Notes under the pieces: generated by a model
Seen by the model: only the letters and a program-made list of their open reading frames with translations
Database searches by the model: none
What the model was told of the DNA's origin: nothing
From: Phallusia fumigata
Taxonomy: Eukaryota > Chordata > Ascidiacea > Phlebobranchia > Ascidiidae
Direction of reading: 5' to 3'
Length of the DNA stretch: 31,174 nt
Assembly (NCBI GenBank): GCA_008931825.1
Contig: QXVZ01018404.1
Location: forward strand, 1 to 31,174
Shown: positions 20,035 to 30,429 of the stretch, piece after piece
How positions within the stretch are numbered: position 1 is the first letter of the stretch
Layout: every line of letters starts with the position of its first letter
Position numbers and translations under genes: made by a program

Positions 20035-20290
20035 GGTTAGACAAAACTCGTTGCCTCAAAACATCATAGTAAATCGAAAGCATTTACTAGACTGTGGCAA
20101 TGTAAAAAAACACAGCAAACGTTATAACAAGCATATAATGTAGACTGACGCTATTAGAGATCATGGCAAAGAGATAAGTGCTTGTTTTCCACTGGTTTTA
20201 TGACGATCATATGAAATAAATTACGATTTGATTGAGAGAGAATCGCAGTTCCAACCTATAAACCCCAGTTAATGATTTACCAAGTGCATT
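20035..20290 (-). repeat. left arm of an inverted repeat (right arm 20474-20950)
   Basis: The minus strand here repeats the right arm in order: TTGGTAAATCATTAACTGG, GGTTTATAGGTTGGAACTGC, then TTTGCCATG, TAATAGCGTCAGT, TAGTAAATGCTTTCGATTTA and TGTTTTGAGGCAACG. A middle portion of about 200 bases is missing from this arm. The arms face each other around about 20380 and carry type 3 copies on their outer sides. Confidence 0.65.
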
Positions 20291-20473
20291 GTTCGTTCCT
20301 GATATATTGCTATTGTGTGGAAGGCAACGACATCATTAAACGACAGTAAAGTTAAAAGCAGTAAAGTTTTCCATTTACAAAAATGTAATTTGGAACGAAA
20401 CGTTTTGTGTCTGCTATACATGGAAAGAAGGCGTTTCTGCACATGTGCCCTTCATTTTATTTGGTTCTATGTG

Positions 20474-20950
20474 AGCAACTTGGTAAATCATCAACTGAGG
20501 TTTATAGGTTGAAACTGCGATTTCTCAATCAAATCGCAATTCATTTTATTATATTTGCCAAGAAAGCCGTGCACAAGTAACGTTTTGTATAGCCTGCCAG
20601 GTCCAAGTAAACGAATAATACAACACATTTCAGCAGACGAACGAAAAGACAAATAAATGTTGAGAAAAAAGATTTATTTGAGCATAGGAAAGATTCCATG
20701 TAGTTTGTGGTGTAGTGTGCAGTAAAAAAACTACCGTCAATTTGCAGAATATGACCTTAAGGTCGCACTTTGTGTGCAATTGGTGATGATAAGGTTACTC
20801 ATTCTTTTATTCTTTGCCATGACATCCAATAGCGTCAGTTGCATTCTATGTGTGGTGTAACGTTTGTTGTGTTTTTGTCACAATTGCAACAGTTTAGTAA
20901 ATGCTTCCGATTTACAAAGATGTTTTGAGGCAACGGGTTTGTCTTTGACC
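20474..20950 (+). repeat. right arm of the inverted repeat; also matches 16163-16608
   Basis: Upstream flank of the type 3 gene at 21048. It shares all landmark blocks with 16163-16608 and, inverted, with 20035-20290. Confidence 0.65.
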
Positions 20951-21047
20951 TCTCCGTTGAAGAAAAGTGGTGTTTTATCTTTTCTTTAGTCGTTAGAAAT
21001 TTGATGCATATTGTAACTGTTATATGTTTTTGTTAGAGTAGTACAGT

Positions 21048-21844
21048 ATGCCCCAATTGTGCAAAAACTCCCACGTGTTTTATGTGGCTGGATTAGGGGG
21101 AATAAGTGCTTCCGATTACAAGGATGTTTTGAAGCAACTTAACGAGTCCATTTTTGGGCTTTACTTTGAACCTGAAACCAAAATATTTCCCAACTCCTCC
21201 TGGAGTTTTACATCAAAAGACGAAAAGTTGATTTCCGACATCAGAAACGTCGCTACGAGCCATCACCACTGTCAACACATTAGCATGGTTTGGTTCTGCC
21301 ACAGTCATGGGGCAAAGATGGTCTGCGATGTCTACAAGGAGTTACAAGGCACACGGGATTTTGAAAAGATTCGAAACAGCTCTGCCATCATTTGCATCGG
21401 GGGCGTTTCATTGGCAGATGAGAGTTTGGCAAAGGTAATACGTTTTATTGTTAGTTTACTTTGCGATAAAAGCGTCTAAAAACTCGAATCGAATTTTAGG
21501 TTGCGCTTAACATCGAGTACCAAAACGACGACTTTTCACAAGCAGCCTCACATTGGATGGCCGATAGAGATGGTGGAGAAGTGCTTCAAATCGGTCCCTA
21601 CAGAAACCAAGTGTGCGAATGTTGCTATGGCCCACAAACACCTGTGATAAAGGAAACGCAAACAAATTATACCATTGGCTTTTCCTGTGGTTTATCTGCC
21701 AGCTCAAAGCACAGTTCACCTTCAAGTTTTAAAAACGAAAAGGCGCATGTAATCAAGGAATACATGGCTTGCAAAAAGTGGCGTGTCATGGTAAACACGC
21801 TGCTTCCGCTGAGTCAAACTCATTGTGCAACACATTCCTGCTAA
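21048..21844 (+). CDS. two-exon alpha/beta-hydrolase-like protein, type 3
   Basis: Exon 1 is 21048-21434 and exon 2 is 21500-21844; the 65-base intron (GTAATA to ATTTTAG) lies at K129/V130. The 243-residue product has AGLGG (14-18), WFCHSHGAKM (Ser86), SAIICIGG, VALNIEYQND (Asp139), GPYRNQVCECC (161-171), a short Ser-containing linker, AHVIKEYMAC (His212), and ends C-A-T-H-S-C. Triad and fold are inferred. It is close to the copy at 29476, including the intron and 3' flank, so the two split recently or have exchanged sequence. An AG (GTACAG) lies one base before the ATG, as in the type 2 copies at 15739 and 16653. AATAAA follows at 21974. A broken inverted copy lies upstream. Confidence 0.85.
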
Positions 21845-21973
21845 CATTACAAAAAATGTATGTTGTAAATCTAACATTTACAGGTGCTATATCGGCCTCT
21901 TTCACTACGTTTGCTTTTTTGTCATTTATGTCAAATTCGCATTTTGTTTCAATATATTTTATTCAGAAGCTCT

Positions 21974-21979
21974 AATAAA
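21974..21979 (+). terminator. poly(A) signal AATAAA of the type 3 gene
   Basis: AATAAA lies 129 bases after the stop. The copy at 29476 lacks this signal because of a deletion in its 3' flank. Confidence 0.5.
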
Positions 21980-22160
21980 TATTTCTTAATACATAATTTT
22001 TTGGCCATCCCAAACTCGTGATAGTCCTTTTGTATCGACACGAATTTACAAATAATCACATTTTGTTCATGATAGAAAGGTCGTCTGATGAATATCCTAA
22101 AAGGCAAAAACCTTTAAAGTAGGTTTTTGCTAGTGTACCGTCACATTATTGTATGCTAAC

Positions 22161-22604
22161 TGTAACACTCTCTTTTGCGTGACCCCTGACAACGCAAAGC
22201 GTCACACAAGGCTATAAAAAACGCGGGCACCAGGTTCCAAAACAAACCACTTTATTGCTTGGTCAAGCTCCGGTCAATCCCGGTTTTTCAACTGTTTTGC
22301 CACAGGGGTTAGCAGAACACAAAACTTACGGAATGCAAGTTAAACAGTTTCTACACAATAAAAGGTTAAAGTTAATTCTGCTTAATATTTGCCTGCATAT
22401 TACAATACACACTTCATATTGACTCAGAAACGACTCACAAACGTACAGCACGTGGCGCAAAAGTAATTGCGACACATTAGAAAACCAGGCAGATTACGTC
22501 ACCCAATGGAAAATGGATTGTTTCTCAATTATGACGTCACAGATGAATTGTTAAGCTGGCCCGGGAAAATACAATTCACACCGGTTGGTGAAAACGACGT
22601 AACA
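22161..22604 (+). mobile_element. 444-bp element with TG..CA ends, probable solo LTR
   Basis: Starts TGTAACACTCTC and ends GACGTAACA. It is flanked by the 5-bp direct repeat CTAAC (22156-22160 and 22605-22609). Inside are TATAAAAA (22213) and AATAAA (22357), in the order expected of an LTR promoter and poly(A) site. The uninterrupted target can be seen in the repeat copies near 30460 and 12500 (TTCTAACCTACC). TG..CA ends with 5-bp duplications suit a solo LTR of a retrotransposon. No internal retroelement genes are present. Confidence 0.7.
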
Positions 22605-22680
22605 CTAACATCTACCAATCAACTTTTATGGTCCGACAAACGTTTTTTGGGTTGAACATTTTTACTGCCTGAAGTGCCTT
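22605..22680 (+). repeat. U repeat fragment between the two LTR-like elements
   Basis: CTAACATCTACC, TATGGTCCGA and CTGCCTGAAGTGCCTT match U at 12497-12580 in order. This shows that the two flanking elements were inserted separately into one U copy. Confidence 0.65.
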
Positions 22681-23125
22681 TGTTACGTCGCTTTCACCAA
22701 CCGTTGTGAATTATATTTTACTGGGCCAGCTTAACAATTAATCTGTGACGTCATAATTGACAAACAATCCATGTTTAACTGGGTGACGTAATCTGCCCGG
22801 TTTTCTAATGTGTCGCAATTAGCTATGTGCCACGTGCTGCATGTTTGTAAGTCGTTGCTGAGTTAATATGAAGTGTGTATTTTAATGTGCAGGCAAAGAT
22901 TTAGTAGAGTTAACTTTGACTTCTTTATTGTGTAAAAACTTAAGTTTGCATTCCGTAAGTTTTGTTCTGTGCTAACCCCTGTGACAAAACAGTTGAAAAA
23001 TCGGGATTGACCGGAATTTGAACAAGCAATAAAGTGGTTTGTTTGGAACCTTGTGCCCGCGTTTTTTATATAGCCTTGTGTGACGCTTTGCGTTGTCTGG
23101 GGTCACGCAAAAAGAAAGTGTTACA
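22681..23125 (-). mobile_element. 445-bp inverted copy of the LTR-like element
   Basis: On the plus strand it runs from TGTTACGTCG to GTGTTACA. It is flanked by the 5-bp direct repeat GCCTT (22676-22680 and 23126-23130), and the outer flank continues as U sequence (GCCTTTATTGTA). It is nearly identical to the element at 22161 in reverse orientation, with scattered differences, so the pair forms an imperfect palindrome with a 76-base spacer. Confidence 0.7.
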
Positions 23126-23130
23126 GCCTT

Positions 23131-23907
23131 TATTGTAATCCCTTGTTAGTTTCGTTCTACAATTTCACATTCGTGCCTTGGCTTAATCGATTTTGTTACA
23201 TTGCGTTAAAGTGGACTTATCATCATAGCAATAAAAACTTTATTTATTTAACAGAGACGGGTGGTGGCGCTCGAGAGCTGATAACTCGTGGAAATTGTAA
23301 AAACTAAAAGCCTTGGACGTTTGGCAAGAACAGACACAAGGCACAAAAAACATTTCCAGTAAAATATAAGAAAATCAATAAAAAAACTACATACAGAAAC
23401 TGTAAGAAACGACTAAATTATTTACACTATGGCACAAGATAGTTACACGATTCATTAAAAAAAGCTTTTGAACCGACAGCGGATCACATTTAGTTTGCTG
23501 AAATAAGGAAAATAAAACTGGACATTGCAAGAAGTACACTAAAGTCGTTATGCAGTAGATGCAACCGCCATATTTACACACGAAAAACAAACCAACATTT
23601 TAACAAACAAGTAAACATTTGTCCAGTTTTGAACAAAACTGTTTGCTAAGTGTAAAACAACAAACAAATTTTGACTCCAAATAAAGGGTGTACATGTATG
23701 TCACAGAAGCTTACGTTCTGATGGTTTACTCTTAAGAAACTCAGCGATATAGTGAGCTGTTTGGCGTTTTTGCTATGAAACTAAAGGAAGAAAAAATGTG
23801 CCACAAAACAGACTGTCGATAAGGAGCCTCTTCCCGAACATAAGGAAGAAGTAAAACACTATAAGATATCACCAATAGTACATTTACAATAAATTAACTT
23901 AACGTAA
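23131..23907. other. no gene seen
   Basis: Begins with a short remnant of U (GCCTTTATTGTA), then AT-rich spacer. No type 1 partner is found downstream of the type 2 copy at 23908. Confidence 0.45.
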
Positions 23908-24897
23908 TCATGCATCTGTCGAATCACTATCTGGGTCTTCTGACATACACGAGCAAGTTTGGTTTAACCCGACACCTAGTTCTTGTCTCAACTTGATTCT
24001 TCATGTTCGACAGGCGAGATACTCGCTGATAAAATGTCCATCAGATTTAGTTGAGTGCGAAACCATGCCAAGAACTTGAGGAATTTTTCACAAATACGTC
24101 ATCCATGCACGTCCTGTTGGTTGAATTTGAGCGACCGGTTCATGTAAATCTCCCTCTTCCGCGTAGCGTCTGTTGCAACATTTACATTCTCCATTTTCCA
24201 TCGGTCCAATTTTTAGAAACTGTTCGTCGTGAGTTCCCTTCAGTACCAATGCTCCTGTTTTTGATCGAAAGTCGTTTTCACAACCCACATTGAGTACCAC
24301 CTGAAAAATGAGTAGTACAGTACACTGATGGTTCAAAAATTGCCTACACGATCATGTGCATTTTATCCGGTCTACTATAAATCAACTGGGCCTAATTTGT
24401 AGTGGTATTTTCTGACCTAATTTAAAATCCACGCCTTTTTCTACAACAGGATTTATAAAATATACTTGTACCTTTGCCAGATCAGGATTGGCAAAAGCAA
24501 CTCCACCTAAAGTAACTACCGCCATTTTGTTTCTGATTTCTTTAGCGTCTTCTTCCGAAATGTCCTTTTCATTCTCATTGATGTTTTTTACAAGCATTTT
24601 AGCCCCATGACTGTGAGCAAAAAATACCAGACTAATTTTGTCGCAGGGTTGATCCAAGAGCGAATTGATCAGTGATTTGATAGACTTGCTGAGATTTTCA
24701 TCAGCTGACGTTCCTCGTAACGCACCAAACAAACTACTGCTGTTAGTTAAAATTTGAAGCTGACTCGATTTGTAGTCGATTCCAAAAATTGTTTCTCGCA
24801 GTCTTCTGGCATCATGTCTTGCATCTATTTCTTCTGATCCACCAAGTCCCAAAATTACAACAGTTTTAAAATTTCTACACAACTTACTGGCAGTCAT
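23908..24897 (-). pseudogene. type 2 hydrolase-like gene with two nonsense codons
   Basis: Exon 1 is 24897-24472 and is fully open, with ILGLGG, FFAHSHGAKM and MAVVTLGG as in the intact type 2 gene. The intron (171 bases, GT at 24471, AG at 24301) is at the family site. Exon 2 is 24300-23908 and keeps VVLNVGCEND and GPMENGECKCC. TGA then replaces a conserved TGG after MTYL, and again in the R-x-W-R-I-K block. After the second stop the frame still matches to an ancestral end at 23908. A truncated protein of about 212 residues would lack the conserved His. It is probably a young pseudogene or null allele; the exon 1 leader lacks the CAG-T of other type 2 copies. Confidence 0.75.
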
Positions 24898-25029
24898 CTT
24901 CTACAACTCGACCAAACGACTTGTTCTATCGTATCAAACTAAGTTTCGAATATAAGGTAAAAATAGAAATGTCACCAAGTGAAACGTAAACATGTTTTGA
25001 CAGCACATGAGGCACTTGGAAAAACAGGT
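24898..25029. other. upstream flank of the type 2 copy
   Basis: AT-rich. The bases next to the ATG (GAGTTGTAGAAG) differ from the other type 2 leaders. No promoter element assigned. Confidence 0.3.
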
Positions 25030-25300
25030 ATAAGCCCTACATGTTCTGTTGCTACACTGTCGCAAAAACGAGAATCAAGTTACGCGTCCGTCCGCCCAGG
25101 AGAATGAGTTCTTTTTGTGCAACAAACGTTCTGTTCTTTTTATACTCGTGTTACAGGTGAAAGGCTAGGTGTTTTTGAAGAAACGTAGAAGCCACATTTG
25201 ACCGTTAACCTCCCAAATATTTTCAGCCTAGAACTTTTTTTACAGCTGTAAAACCCGCTTATATGTTTTCAAGCTAAATGAATATGCGCCAGTTAACATA
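25030..25300 (+). repeat. dispersed repeat, partner of 4490-4770
   Basis: Shares GTTACGCGTCCGTCCGCC, TGTGCAACAAACGTT, TATACTCGTGTTACAGG and AGCTAAATGAAT with the copy at 4490, in the same order and the same position relative to a minus-strand family gene. Confidence 0.55.
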
Positions 25301-25877
25301 AACCCATGCAGCAACAAGTGTAACAACGACATGTGGCAGTGGCGGAACCAGTGCAGAGACCTGGAAAATCTACATAAAAACTCACCCTAGCAGCAGTATA
25401 AAACCGAAAAGTATTTTGCACTGTTCTAGCAAATGATCTAGCCATACCGAAACAAACAGTAAAATCCCGATTATAAGCGTTTAATTAGTACTGATTGTTA
25501 CGAAGATTATTTTGAAATGTTATCGGAATCCAAATTTGACAGCACACTGCCTTAAATGTTATTATTAGCGTTACAAATAAGGTGGCAAAGAACACTGATA
25601 TTGTTTACAAAATTCGTTGTCATAAAGCACCTCGCCACTTTTTTCTACACACGATTGTATAAATCTTTCATAGAGTACTGTTTAAGGAACGTTTAAGCTA
25701 ATAGGATTGTTTTTTTACTTTAAACGTTTTGATGCACACAGTTCGAAAACACTTAAGACTAATTATAGTCTTTCGGGACGCCGGCCGTTGTAGAGTTTTA
25801 TCTCTCCGCCTTTGTCAGTTGTTTAATTTTAAGCACAACAAAACCAAAGACTGGAGCAATAGCATCACCTGGAAGCC
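25301..25877. other. no gene seen
   Basis: AT-rich spacer. No supported frame or repeat before the segmental duplication begins. Confidence 0.4.
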
Positions 25878-27000
25878 AGCCAGAGCGTTACAAGACTTGC
25901 GCTAGGTGTCGCTAAAGTACTGTTTTTTAACAAATCTTTGGTTCGACGCCAAACTTGGTTTTTGTAGGCTTCTATTTTTGTTTCCATGAAGTAAGTTAGT
26001 ATCAATCTATCTGTTCGCGTTATCAGAGTAATGCTTAGGCCCCCCAAAGGGGCTATTAACGGCCTTGTTACAGAACAACGTTATAGCGAATGGATACCGG
26101 CAGGCTGTTTACGAAGCAAACAAACATCTGTCACTGCCGCCAAAAAGAAAACGTCTTACATGAACAACACCCCGTGTATTGCATGCTCCCCCCCACAAGA
26201 AAATCCACTTGAACTTGTACATGTGTAAGTATGTGTTCCCCCGACATCGACAGGGTTTTATATTCAATGACCTACCGTTAGCATCAGTGTTGCCAATTTT
26301 TAATTCAGCGGCCCTTCTTTACTCAATCATAGAGTATAATTGTTGCACTAGACAATGAAAACAGCATGCAAACGATGTTGATCGTCCAAACCGTGCTCGT
26401 TAAATAGTTATTCGCTAAGCGTAGTTTTGCCAAACTTTCTCCAGCATCTGTAGCTCACTCAAGCAAATAATCGATACTTTTTTAGTCAAGGCTGTCATAC
26501 TCTTCTTTGTAATATTTCGAAGTATCACAAACCATCTCCGCTCAATTACTCTATCAAAACCAAATTGTGCTGAGGTGGAAGGGATTAAAACGTAAATATG
26601 CAGAGAATTTTGGTATTTTGGCGTTTGATTAATAAAAGGTTCATTGTTGTGTACTTAACACTTCTTTTCTTTAAAGATGGTAGCAGTCCCTTTTTCGCCA
26701 GTTTTTACAGGCAATACTTTGACCATTCTGATCATCAACCGACACTAAATACGACATAAATGCATTCATAGTTTGTTTGAAATGCACTTTGAAAGCCAAC
26801 CTACAACCACACCTCCCACAGACTTTTTGGTTTCAGTTTGTTTGGGCTTTATGTCGCTCTTCCAGCAGCAGAGGCCGGATCCGTTTATAAAGGGACCGAT
26901 TTTTGAGGATATTCCCTCTATATTGAGGCAAACCTGATGTTTGTGTTTAGTAACCACCTAAAACGAAAATAAATGTCGGCAAAGGAACAAGTTGTAAATC
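25878..27000 (+). repeat. segmental duplication, partner of 11372-12480
   Basis: Same block order as the first copy, with an insertion-like difference at about 26050-26230. It continues into a U copy and then into the 3' flank of a type 1 pseudogene. Confidence 0.7.
26450..26957 (-). pseudogene. old family remnant, second copy
   Basis: The exon 2 piece near 26930-26770 reads KIGPFINGSGLCC then KKSVGG, clearly the GP-x(2)-N...CC region. The exon 1 piece near 26590-26450 reads TIWF, two stops, then AEMVCDTSKYYKEEYDSLD, with the elbow destroyed. The pieces have the same swapped order as at 11945-12405, so the rearrangement is older than the segmental duplication. Confidence 0.6.
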
Positions 27001-27316
27001 TCTGAAGGAGGTTTGGACTCGGGGACTGTCACATTGTTGTATTCCAATACCTACCTAATAACTTTTTGTATGGTCCGATATTTGACGTTGTGTGAGGTTG
27101 TATATATTTTCCTGCCTGAAGACTTTTTTCTGCACAAAAAATCAAATCAAGTGCGTAGAATGTGTTTACTTGTGTTTTGCCTGTGTAGTCATGTAACGAA
27201 GTAGAAAAACGCACAACAGAAGTGCGGGATGTCAAACGAAGGTTAGTGATAAATATAACAAACTTTTGCCAAACCACCTACAAGAGCAACTGCCAGGATC
27301 CTTGTCCACGACAACG
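26950..27316 (+). repeat. U repeat, partial copy
   Basis: Shows GAAAATAAATGTCGGC, TTTTCCTGCCTGAAG, AACGAAGTAGAAAAACGC and GTGATAAATATAACAAAC, then joins the 3' flank of the type 1 pseudogene through CTTGTCCACGACAACGG. Confidence 0.6.
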
Positions 27317-27499
27317 GTAAAAATAAAGAAAGGAAGGTAAATTTCGATCAAGTGCACTTACTAGTCTAAAAATATATACCCTACACACAACCGCTACAGT
27401 TTGAACAACAAATCCACACAAAAAAAGGACCCAATCATTAAATTAGCAACCACGTTTGTGAATGTTGTCAAAGTTGTCTGATTGTCCCTTAACCAATTG

Positions 27500-28357
27500 C
27501 TACATGCAATGTATACTACAAGGATCATAACTCGGCAACGGTAGTTTTCTCTGGATCATCTTTTTCCATCCCCGACATACAAGATACTCGTCGATGTAGT
27601 GAGCTTTTCCAGCGTTACCGTCGTTCGTATTGGAGGAATTAGAGGAAGTAGGATTGCTACTTGATGAGGATGACGATTTGGAGTTTGAACAGGAAGTGGG
27701 AGAAATCGACAAATGACCTGGAATGCTCAAGCCTATTAGGATTCCATTAACACTTTTTTCGTTTTTTTTCAGTTCTGGTTTCATGTCCTTTTTAGATGGA
27801 TCACAGCATTGGCAAGAGTTATTTACAAATGGGCCAATTTTAAGGACATGTCCAGATCTATCACCAATTATATTGGAGCCGCCCTTTGCCACGTTGTCAT
27901 TCCTGAACTCGACGTTGAGAATAACCTAAAAAATTCGAGTGCTAAAAATAAATTAAAATACATGGGCAAATTTGTGGCAAAAAATGCGTACTTGTGCTAT
28001 ACTATCTTGTGCTAATGAAGCAACATTTTAGCAAAACGTCCTTCAGTCAGGGTTTCGTTTAGTTCCATGTATGAATAACAAACCATCTTTGCACCATGAC
28101 TGTGGCAAAACCAGATCAAACTGACTTTGTCACAATGCTTATGATACTTAGCAATCGTTTTGATATTGTCCGTCAAGTCAAGATCAGGTTTTAATCCAAA
28201 ATTGCAATTATTCTTTAAAATTTCCTTCCTGCCCGGTTTAAAAGCGAGACCAAAAACAGTTTCCCCTAATTTCCCTAAAACTGTTGTTGAAGAATGAAGG
28301 GTTGCTTCCCCCCAGCCCTGGCACATACAAAACGTGGGCACTAGGACACATTGCCAT
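27500..28357 (-). pseudogene. type 1 hydrolase-like pseudogene with an intact exon 2
   Basis: Exon 1 is 28357-27992 and exon 2 is 27925-27500, with a 66-base intron. Exon 1 starts MAMCPSAHVLYVPGLGG but has one extra G in GGGG within the REIR segment, causing a stop soon after. In the shifted frame WFCHSHGAKM is preserved. A 31-base deletion later removes the SAIICLGG strand. Exon 2 is fully open (141 codons) with NVEFRND, GPFVNNSCQCC, a Ser-rich linker, AHYIDEYLVC and CSIHCM. The leader acceptor (TTTTTATTACAG, AG at 28388-28387) is kept. The copy at 13881 has a net +1 shift in the same segment, so the damage may be shared ancestry. Confidence 0.75.
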
Positions 28358-28542
28358 AGTTTTGACAATAACGACAGAATATACTTCTGTAATAAAAACA
28401 AAATTATTGTTAAAAAATCAGTAAATTCAATCTAAAATAAAATTGCGTTTTACTAAAAAAAATGACACACGCCAAAAAATACACAATCGCTAACCCTTCG
28501 AATTACATATAAATAAAATCACAAATCGTTTATATCATAAAC

Positions 28543-28945
28543 TTAAACGTATGTCAAATTACTTTCTGTTTCTTCTGACACAAACGATCAAGTCGACACC
28601 TAGTCTCAACTTGATTCTCCATGTACGACAGACAAGATACTCGCTGATAAAATGTCCATCAGATTTAGTTGAGTGCGAAGAAATTGAGGAATCTTCCACA
28701 ATTACGGCATCCATGCTCGTCCTGTTGGTTGAGCTTGAGCTACTGGTTTATGTAAATCACCCACTTCTGCGTAGCGTCTGTTGCAAAATCTACACTGGCC
28801 ATTTTTACAGGTCCAATATTTAGAAACTGTATTAAGAAAATTTAAAGCCAATTCCAAAAATTGTCTTTTGCAGTCTTCTGGCATCATTCGGTGCGTCTCT
28901 TTCTTCTGACCCAGCAAGTACCAAAATAACAACGGCAGCATTGTT
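28543..28945 (-). pseudogene. type 2 hydrolase-like pseudogene, internally deleted
   Basis: Reads AAVVILVLAGSEE, then ARRLQKTIFGIGFKF, then a stop. It then jumps directly to exon 2 sequence (NGQCRFCNRRYAE) in another frame. The elbow, intron and N-D are deleted. The GHFISEYLVC block and C-terminal codons to TAA at 28543-28545 remain. It lies just upstream of the type 1 pseudogene at 27500, keeping the type 2 then type 1 order. Confidence 0.75.
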
Positions 28946-29475
28946 CTACTGGTATTAAATTTAAAATTTATTGCCTTGAAAAATTACTTTCGCAAACCGA
29001 CTACAGAAATAACCAAATAACAAGCACAGGATTTTTCTGCGCTATCGCTCTGGCTTAACCATCTTACTTCCTTTGCCAACAAGGACAAAGCATCGCTGCT
29101 TGTGGGTTGGATTCGCATCAATACAACAGCATTTGCTCATAAACATAGTCTCTGGGCTCCATTGGGTGATGTGTTTTTGCTGATAGTTCGCCCTGTCAAT
29201 AGTTATTATGAGCTGTTAAACCGTTTTTTTACCGTTAATGCTTGAGGGAATATTAATGGTCTGAACTGCACAGGTATGATGTTCTGGTCAACGATACGAC
29301 CTAGTAGTTATTGTGTGATTTAAAGGCAAAAAGCCTCTGCATAGAAAAAAAACAGTCATCAGTTAGTGCCCATTGGACAAACTGTAACAGGTTTTTATAT
29401 GTTGTTGTTAGTTTTGTGCGTGTTATGACGTTCATTCTGTTTTCGACACATTGTTTAGTACACCAGAAGTAGAGT
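28946..29475. other. upstream region of a type 3 gene, no gene seen
   Basis: No supported frame. The last 130 bases share short motifs with the leader of the type 3 gene at 21048 (GTTGTTAGTTTTGTG, TTTAGTA), and an AG lies one base before the ATG. Confidence 0.4.
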
Positions 29476-30271
29476 ATGACTTTAATGTGTGAGAATGCCA
29501 ATGTGTTTTATGTGGCTGGATTAGGGGGGATAAGTGCTTCCGATTACAAGGATGTTTTGAGGCAACTTAACGAGTCCACGTTTGGACTCGACTTTGAACC
29601 TAAAACCAAAATATTTCCCAACTCCTCCACGAGCTTTACATCAAAAGACGAAAAATTAATTTTGGACATAAAAAACGTCGCTACCAGCCATCGCCACTGT
29701 CAACACATTAGCATGGTTTGGTTCTGTCATAGTCATGGGGCAAAGATAGTCTGCGATGCCTACAAAGAGTTACAAGGCACACGGAATTTTGAAAAGATTC
29801 GAAACAGCTCTGCCATCATTTGCATCGGGGGCGTTTCATTGGCAGATGAGAGTTTAGCAAAGGTAATTCGTTTTATTGGTAGTTTACTTTAAGATGAAAT
29901 CGTCTAAAACTCGAATCGAATTTTAGGTTGCGCTTAACATTGAGTACCAAAACGACGATTTTTCACAAGCAGACTCACATTGGATGGGTGATAGAGATGG
30001 TGGAGAAGTGCTTCAAATCGGTCCCTACAGAAACCAAGTGTGCGAATGTTGCTATGGCCCACAAACATCTGTGATAAAGGAAACGCAAACAAATTATACC
30101 ATTGACTTTACCTGCGGTTTATTTGCCAGCTCAAAGCGCAGTTCACCTTCAAGTTTTAAAAACGAAAAGGCGCATGTAATCAAGGAATACATGGCTTGCA
30201 AAAAGTGGCGTCGCATGGTAAAAATGCGGCTTCCGCTGAGTCAATCTTATTGTGCAACACATTCCTGCTAA
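29476..30271 (+). CDS. two-exon alpha/beta-hydrolase-like protein, type 3
   Basis: Exon 1 is 29476-29862 and exon 2 is 29927-30271; the 64-base intron (GTAATT to ATTTTAG) lies at K129/V130. The 243-residue product matches the protein from 21048 almost throughout: AGLGG, WFCHSHGAKI (Ser86), SAIICIGG, VALNIEYQND (Asp139), GPYRNQVCECC, AHVIKEYMAC (His212), C-A-T-H-S-C end. Differences cluster in the first seven residues and in scattered sites. Triad and fold are inferred. There is no signal peptide or membrane segment. Downstream sequence also matches the 21048 copy but lacks its AATAAA, so the poly(A) site is unclear. Confidence 0.85.
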
Positions 30272-30429
30272 CGTTACAGAAAATGTATCTGACAAATCTA
30301 ACATTTGCATGTGCTGTATCGGCCTCGACACGAATTTGCGAATAATCATAGTTGGGGCAAATGTTCATGATAGACAGGTCGTCCGATAAATATCCTTGAA
30401 GGAAAGCGACATAACCTTTTAAAGTAGGT

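Noticed and set aside
22161-23125. A single foldback transposon or MITE of about 965 bp
   Set aside because: Each half has its own 5-bp target duplication and the spacer is host repeat, so two separate insertions explain it better.
28240-28300. Programmed frameshift in type 1 exon 1
   Set aside because: Intact type 1 genes need no shift, and both shifted copies carry other disabling lesions.
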